9,987 bases of DNA from RGIG5579 sp045544655 (lineage in GTDB: Bacteria; Bacillota; Clostridia; Oscillospirales; SIG627). Numbering within the stretch: the stretch's first letter is position 1; each line of letters begins with the position of its first letter. Below the pieces are notes generated by a model that was not told the DNA's origin, did not search any database, and saw only the letters and a program-made list of their open reading frames with translations. This document shows, one piece after another, positions 7,056 to 9,987 of the stretch. Location of the stretch: contig JAZPZL010000123.1 in assembly GCA_045544655.1 (NCBI GenBank), positions 1 through 9,987 on the forward strand, in the 5' to 3' direction. The position numbers and the translations under genes were made by a program.

Positions 7056-7120
7056 GGAAAAGCGGAGTCTTTTAACAAATTTTCCGATTTTTGATGGATT
7101 TTCCTGCTTTTTTTCGAGAA

Positions 7121-7136
7121 AAAAACTGCAGTTTTT
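7121..7136. repeat. Perfect 16-bp palindrome upstream of the T-box promoter
   Basis: AAAAACTGCAGTTTTT is fully self-complementary and is centred about 20 bp before the -35 box at 7148. It is preceded by a T7 tract and A7 tract (7108-7114 and 7119-7125) around CGAG. It could be a protein-binding site or bent A-tract DNA; no regulator is identified. Confidence 0.4.
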
Positions 7137-7147
7137 CCGTTTTTTCA

Positions 7148-7176
7148 TTGACTTTGGATGGAGAAGGTGATAAAAT
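7148..7176 (+). promoter_or_regulatory. Promoter of the T-box, acyl-CoA ligase, iorA operon
   Basis: TTGACT (7148-7153), 17-bp spacer, TAAAAT (7171-7176), with an extended -10 TG at 7168-7169. The predicted start is about 7183, which leaves a leader of roughly 280 nt before the ATG at 7463. Confidence 0.82.
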
Positions 7177-7182
7177 ACGTCT

Positions 7183-7441
7183 ATCTATTCAAAAAAGAAC
7201 GCAAGGACGGAGACAAGTACGGTTCCCACCTTCTTTTCAGAGAGATGCCGGCGGGTGCAAGGCATCAGGAAGCGGAATGCGGAATTCACTCCCGAGCGGC
7301 TTTCCCGAACAGAGAGTAGGGAAGGACGGGTGCGCCCGATATCGCGTGAGGGATTTTCCCCGTAAGGCCGCCTTTTGGCGGTGAATTTGAGGTGGTACCG
7401 CGATCTTCGCCCTCTTGCCTTTTGGCAGGTGGGCGTTTTTT
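7183..7441 (+). promoter_or_regulatory. T-box riboswitch, specifier UUC (Phe)
   Basis: A transcription-attenuating leader that senses uncharged tRNA. Stem I: base pairing GGAG (7209-7212) with CTCC (7289-7292). The specifier loop has AGTA at 7216-7219 opposite GGAATTCA (7281-7288), with specifier TTC at 7285-7287 followed by A. The upper helix CTTCTT (7230-7235) pairs with AGGAAG (7267-7272), the AGAGA distal bulge is near 7239, and the apical stem GATGCC/GGCATC is at 7244-7249/7261-7266. Stem II is TTCCC/GGGAA (7302-7306/7319-7323) enclosing AGAGAGTA. Stem III is CGGG/CCCG (7327-7330/7335-7338). The T-box sequence GAGGTGGTACCGCG is at 7389-7402. The antiterminator is GAGG/CCTC (7389-7392/7411-7414) with GCGA/TCGC (7400-7403/7407-7410). 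The bulge UGGU would pair with an ACCA 3' end, which fits tRNA-Phe (discriminator A). Uncharged tRNA should switch on the downstream operon. Confidence 0.93.
7408..7441 (+). terminator. Regulated terminator of the T-box leader
   Basis: The stem CGCCCTCTTGCC (7408-7419) pairs with GGCAGGTGGGCG (7424-7435) around TTTT. There is one T-T mismatch and one wobble, then six T. Its 5' arm shares 7408-7414 with the antiterminator, so the two structures are mutually exclusive. Confidence 0.92.
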
Positions 7442-7462
7442 GTTACCGAAAGGAGTTTTTTT

Positions 7463-9097
7463 ATGCCGATCACAGATTTTTTGGAGCGCAACGCCAGACT
7501 TTACGGTCAGGAATGTGCGCTGGTGGAGCTGAACCCCAGCGAGGAACGGGACAAGAGCGTTACCTGGAGAGAGTATCAGCTCATTGAAAGTGCCGCTGAC
7601 GCGCCCTACAGAAGAGAGCTTTCCTGGCGGGATTTTGACCGCAGAGCCAACCGCTTTGCCAACCTTTTGCTCAGCCGCGGCTACGAGCGCGGAACCAAGG
7701 TCGCCATTCTTTTGATGAACTGTCTGGAGTGGCTTCCCATTTACTTCGGTATTCTCAAGGCGGGCTGTATCGCCGTTCCGATGAACTTCCGTTATTCCGG
7801 AGATGAGATCAAGTATTGCTCGGATCTGGCGGACGTTTCCGTTTTGGTATTCGGTCCCGAATTCGTATCCAGAATCGATCCCATCGTGAAAGAAATGTCC
7901 GGGGTGAAGACCTTTTTCTACATAGGAAAAAGCGTTCCCGCTTATTCCGAGGACTGCCTCAGACTGATGGGCTTTTGCTCCTCCTCCGCTCCTCCCGTAA
8001 AGCTGGAGGACAGTGACGATGCCGCCATTTATTTTTCCAGCGGCACCACGGGCTTTCCCAAGGCGATCCTTCACGATCATTTGTCCCTGGTATCCTCCTG
8101 CCAAACCGAGCAGAATCACCACGGACAGAGCCGTGACGACGTATTTCTCTGCATTCCCCCCCTGTACCATACCGGCGCGAAAATGCACTGGTTCGGTTCT
8201 CTTCTGGCAGGCAGCCGCGCAGTATTGCTCCGCGGTGTAAAGCCGGAGTGGATCCTCCGTGCCGTGACCGAGGAAAAGTGTACCATCGTGTGGCTTCTCG
8301 TTCCGTGGGCGCAGGATCTTCTGGACGCGGTGGATAGCGGCAGAGTAAGAATTGAGGATTATTTGCTGGATTCCTGGCGCTTGATGCACATCGGCGCGCA
8401 GCCCGTTCCCCCCAGCCTGATCCATCGTTGGCTGAAGCTGTTCCCGCACCACCAGTACGATACCAACTACGGTCTTTCCGAGTCCATCGGTCCCGGTTGC
8501 GTGCATCTGGGTGTGGAAAACGTACATAAGGTGGGCGCCATCGGTAAAGCGGGCTATCTTTGGGAAACCAAGATCGTGGACGTTGCCGGAAACGAGGTTC
8601 GCCCCGGTGAGGTGGGTGAGCTTTGCGTTAAGGGACCCGGCGTGATGCTGTGCTACTACAAGAACGAAGAAGCTACGAACGAGGTCCTCCGCGACGGCTG
8701 GCTCTTTACCGGTGATATGGCAAAGGAGGACGAGGACGGCTTTATCTACCTGGTAGACCGCAAGAAGGACGTGGTCATTTCCGGCGGTGAGAATCTGTAT
8801 CCCGTACAGATCGAGGATTTCCTCCGCGCTTACGATAAGATCAAGGACGTTGCCGTGATCGGTCTTCCCGATGCAAGACTGGGAGAGATCGCCGTTGCCA
8901 TCATTGAGGCAAAGGAAGGGGTGAGCGTCACCGAGGAGGAGATCAATACCTTCTGCGAGGGTATGCCCCGTTATAAGAGACCGAAGAAGATCTTCTTCGA
9001 CAAGGTCCCCCGCAATCCTACCGGCAAGATCGAAAAGCCCGCCCTTCGCCAGAAATACTGCAAGGGAAGTCTGGTAGAGGCACAGATCAACAGCTGA
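7463..9097 (+). CDS. AMP-forming acyl-CoA ligase, probable aryl-acid (phenylacetate-type) CoA ligase
   Basis: 544-residue ANL-superfamily enzyme forming an acyl-AMP and then acyl-CoA. Visible motifs: P-loop YFSSGTTGFPK at 190-200, NYGLSE at 335-340, GWLFTGD at 412-418, hinge VDRKKD at 431-436, ISGGENLYPVQIE at 439-451, catalytic lysine in NPTGKIEK (Lys522). Size and motifs place it with the fatty-acid/coumarate-type ligases, not the shorter PaaK-type phenylacetate ligases. The N-terminus holds an extra segment (about 21-52) between the start of the fold and SWRDFDRRANRFA. The ATG at 7463 follows AAAGGAG (7449-7455) at 7 nt; an in-frame ATG at 7415 lies inside the terminator stem and is rejected. 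Under T-box control and followed after 49 nt by iorA with no terminator between. This context suggests an arylacetate substrate; the sequence alone shows only the ligase class. Confidence 0.88.
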   Translation: MPITDFLERNARLYGQECALVELNPSEERDKSVTWREYQLIESAADAPYRRELSWRDFDRRANRFANLLLSRGYERGTKVAILLMNCLEWLPIYFGILKAGCIAVPMNFRYSGDEIKYCSDLADVSVLVFGPEFVSRIDPIVKEMSGVKTFFYIGKSVPAYSEDCLRLMGFCSSSAPPVKLEDSDDAAIYFSSGTTGFPKAILHDHLSLVSSCQTEQNHHGQSRDDVFLCIPPLYHTGAKMHWFGSLLAGSRAVLLRGVKPEWILRAVTEEKCTIVWLLVPWAQDLLDAVDSGRVRIEDYLLDSWRLMHIGAQPVPPSLIHRWLKLFPHHQYDTNYGLSESIGPGCVHLGVENVHKVGAIGKAGYLWETKIVDVAGNEVRPGEVGELCVKGPGVMLCYYKNEEATNEVLRDGWLFTGDMAKEDEDGFIYLVDRKKDVVISGGENLYPVQIEDFLRAYDKIKDVAVIGLPDARLGEIAVAIIEAKEGVSVTEEEINTFCEGMPRYKRPKKIFFDKVPRNPTGKIEKPALRQKYCKGSLVEAQINS

Positions 9098-9146
9098 TCA
9101 TTGGATGTTTCACACATTTTTAAAATAAAATCAGAGGTAATTTACT

Positions 9147-9987
9147 ATGAAAAAATTGATGCTTGGAAATGAAGCGGTTGCCCGCGGTCTTTACGAGGCA
9201 GGCTGCAGCTTTGTATCCAGTTATCCCGGCACTCCCAGTACCGAGATCACCGAGGCGGTTGCCCGCTTTCCCGAGGTTTATGCGGAATGGGCGCCCAATG
9301 AAAAGGTGGCAATGGAGTCTGCATTCGGTGCCTGCGTTGCAGGAAAAAGAAGCTTTTGCGGTATGAAGCACGTGGGTCTCAACGTTGCCGCAGACCCCCT
9401 CTTCACCATTTCCTACACCGGTGTCAACGCCGGTATGATCATCGGCGTGGCAGACGACGCGGGAATGCACTCCTCTCAGAACGAGCAGGATTCCCGTCAT
9501 TATGCCCGTGCCTCCAAGATCCCTATGCTGGAGCCTGCGGATTCCGCCGAGGCCATCGCCTTCGTGAAGCGCGCCTACGAGATCTCCGAGGAATTTGATA
9601 CGCCCGTGCTTCTCAAAATGTGCACCCGCGTTTCCCACTCTCAGAGCATTGTGGAGGAAAGTGAGCGCATCACCTGCGAAAAGAGCTACGAGAAGAATCC
9701 TCAGAAGTATATTATGATGCCCGGCAACGCCAAGCGCCGTCACCCCTTCGTGGAAGAGAGGACCCGTAAGCTGGTTTCTCTTGCAGAGACCGATCCCATC
9801 AACACCCTTACCGAGGGTGAGGATGATTCCATGGGCTTTATCACCTCCTCCACCTCCTATCAGTACGTGCGCGAGGTATTCGGTGACAAGCATCCCGTTC
9901 TCAAGCTGGGTATGATCTGGCCCATGCCCGATGAAAAGATCCGCGCCTTTGCCGCAAAGGTGAAGAAGCTTTACGTGGTAGAGGAGC
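9147..9987 (+). CDS. iorA: Indolepyruvate:ferredoxin oxidoreductase alpha subunit, 3' truncated by window
   Basis: 280 codons are visible with no stop; the family is usually near 580-610 residues. IorA with IorB interconverts aryl pyruvates (indolepyruvate, phenylpyruvate) plus CoA and oxidized ferredoxin with arylacetyl-CoA, CO2 and reduced ferredoxin. The visible part is the pyrimidine-binding domain of thiamine-diphosphate 2-oxoacid oxidoreductases. GNEAVARGLYEAG at 7-19 and SSYPGTPSTEI at 24-34 form the start of the fold. NEKVAME at 51-57 carries the glutamate (Glu52) expected to activate thiamine diphosphate, and GMKHVGLNVAADP at 72-84 and HSSQNEQDSRHYA at 108-120 are typical of IorA. 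From about residue 225 the linking domain begins (SMGFITSSTSYQYV). The C-terminal ThDP-pyrophosphate and ferredoxin-like [4Fe-4S] domains, and probably iorB, lie beyond the window. AGAGG (9133-9137) precedes the ATG by 9 nt. Cotranscribed with the CoA ligase and T-box controlled. Confidence 0.92.
   Translation, partial: MKKLMLGNEAVARGLYEAGCSFVSSYPGTPSTEITEAVARFPEVYAEWAPNEKVAMESAFGACVAGKRSFCGMKHVGLNVAADPLFTISYTGVNAGMIIGVADDAGMHSSQNEQDSRHYARASKIPMLEPADSAEAIAFVKRAYEISEEFDTPVLLKMCTRVSHSQSIVEESERITCEKSYEKNPQKYIMMPGNAKRRHPFVEERTRKLVSLAETDPINTLTEGEDDSMGFITSSTSYQYVREVFGDKHPVLKLGMIWPMPDEKIRAFAAKVKKLYVVEE

Noticed and set aside
7091..7384. 97-codon frame inside the leader region
   Set aside because: It starts before the promoter and crosses the T-box Stem I to Stem III. 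The RNA structure explains the sequence and there is no ribosome binding site.
7415..7462. Upstream in-frame ATG for the CoA ligase
   Set aside because: It lies inside the terminator stem; the ATG at 7463 has AAAGGAG at ideal spacing.
7286..8527. 413-codon minus-strand frame opposite the T-box leader and CoA ligase
   Set aside because: It runs antisense through the riboswitch and ligase motifs and shows no known domain.
9098..9146. Possible terminator or promoter between the CoA ligase gene and iorA
   Set aside because: The gap is A/T rich with no GC stem plus T run and no convincing -35/-10 pair, so cotranscription is assumed.
9120..9893. 257-codon minus-strand frame opposite iorA
   Set aside because: Shadow of iorA, whose thiamine-diphosphate motifs are clear on the plus strand.

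Overview
The window looks like a chromosomal segment of an anaerobic Clostridia-type Firmicute, probably gut or rumen associated. The reasons are a T-box riboswitch, SigmaA-like promoters, strong AGGAGG-type ribosome binding sites, a DUF1836 regulator, a Cthe_2159-type surface beta-helix protein and an indolepyruvate:ferredoxin oxidoreductase. I see no mobile element, CRISPR array, tRNA or rRNA.

Layout. (1) Positions 1-1346 (+) are the 3' part of a secreted, glycine-rich beta-helix protein of the Cthe_2159 (DUF4353) type. (2) Two back-to-back terminators separate it from a convergent AMP-forming long-chain acyl-CoA synthetase at 1467-3155 (-). (3) A divergent promoter region, 3156-3324, has near-identical -35 boxes on the two strands and a palindrome. 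It leads rightward into a GTG-started DUF1836 (MerR-like) regulator with a Lys/Glu tail (3325-3915, +). (4) A bidirectional terminator separates this from a leftward operon running 6987 to 3966: an AEC-family permease, a histidyl-tRNA synthetase with a shortened C-terminal domain, and a HAD-IIA (NagD-like) phosphatase, all from one strong promoter at 7027-7055. (5) Rightward from about 7148 a second promoter drives a 280-nt leader that folds as a complete T-box riboswitch. It is followed by an acyl-CoA ligase (7463-9097) and iorA (9147 to beyond the window end), whose product is the alpha subunit of indolepyruvate:ferredoxin oxidoreductase.

The most interesting part is the last one. The T-box specifier reads UUC (Phe), and the UGGU in the antiterminator bulge matches a tRNA with discriminator base A, as tRNA-Phe has. 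A T-box normally switches genes on when its tRNA is uncharged. An operon that only degraded phenylalanine should not be turned on by phenylalanine starvation. The arrangement makes sense if ligase plus IOR run in the reductive direction: phenylacetate is activated to phenylacetyl-CoA, carboxylated to phenylpyruvate and transaminated to Phe. This is inference, but it follows directly from the RNA element and the two genes behind it.
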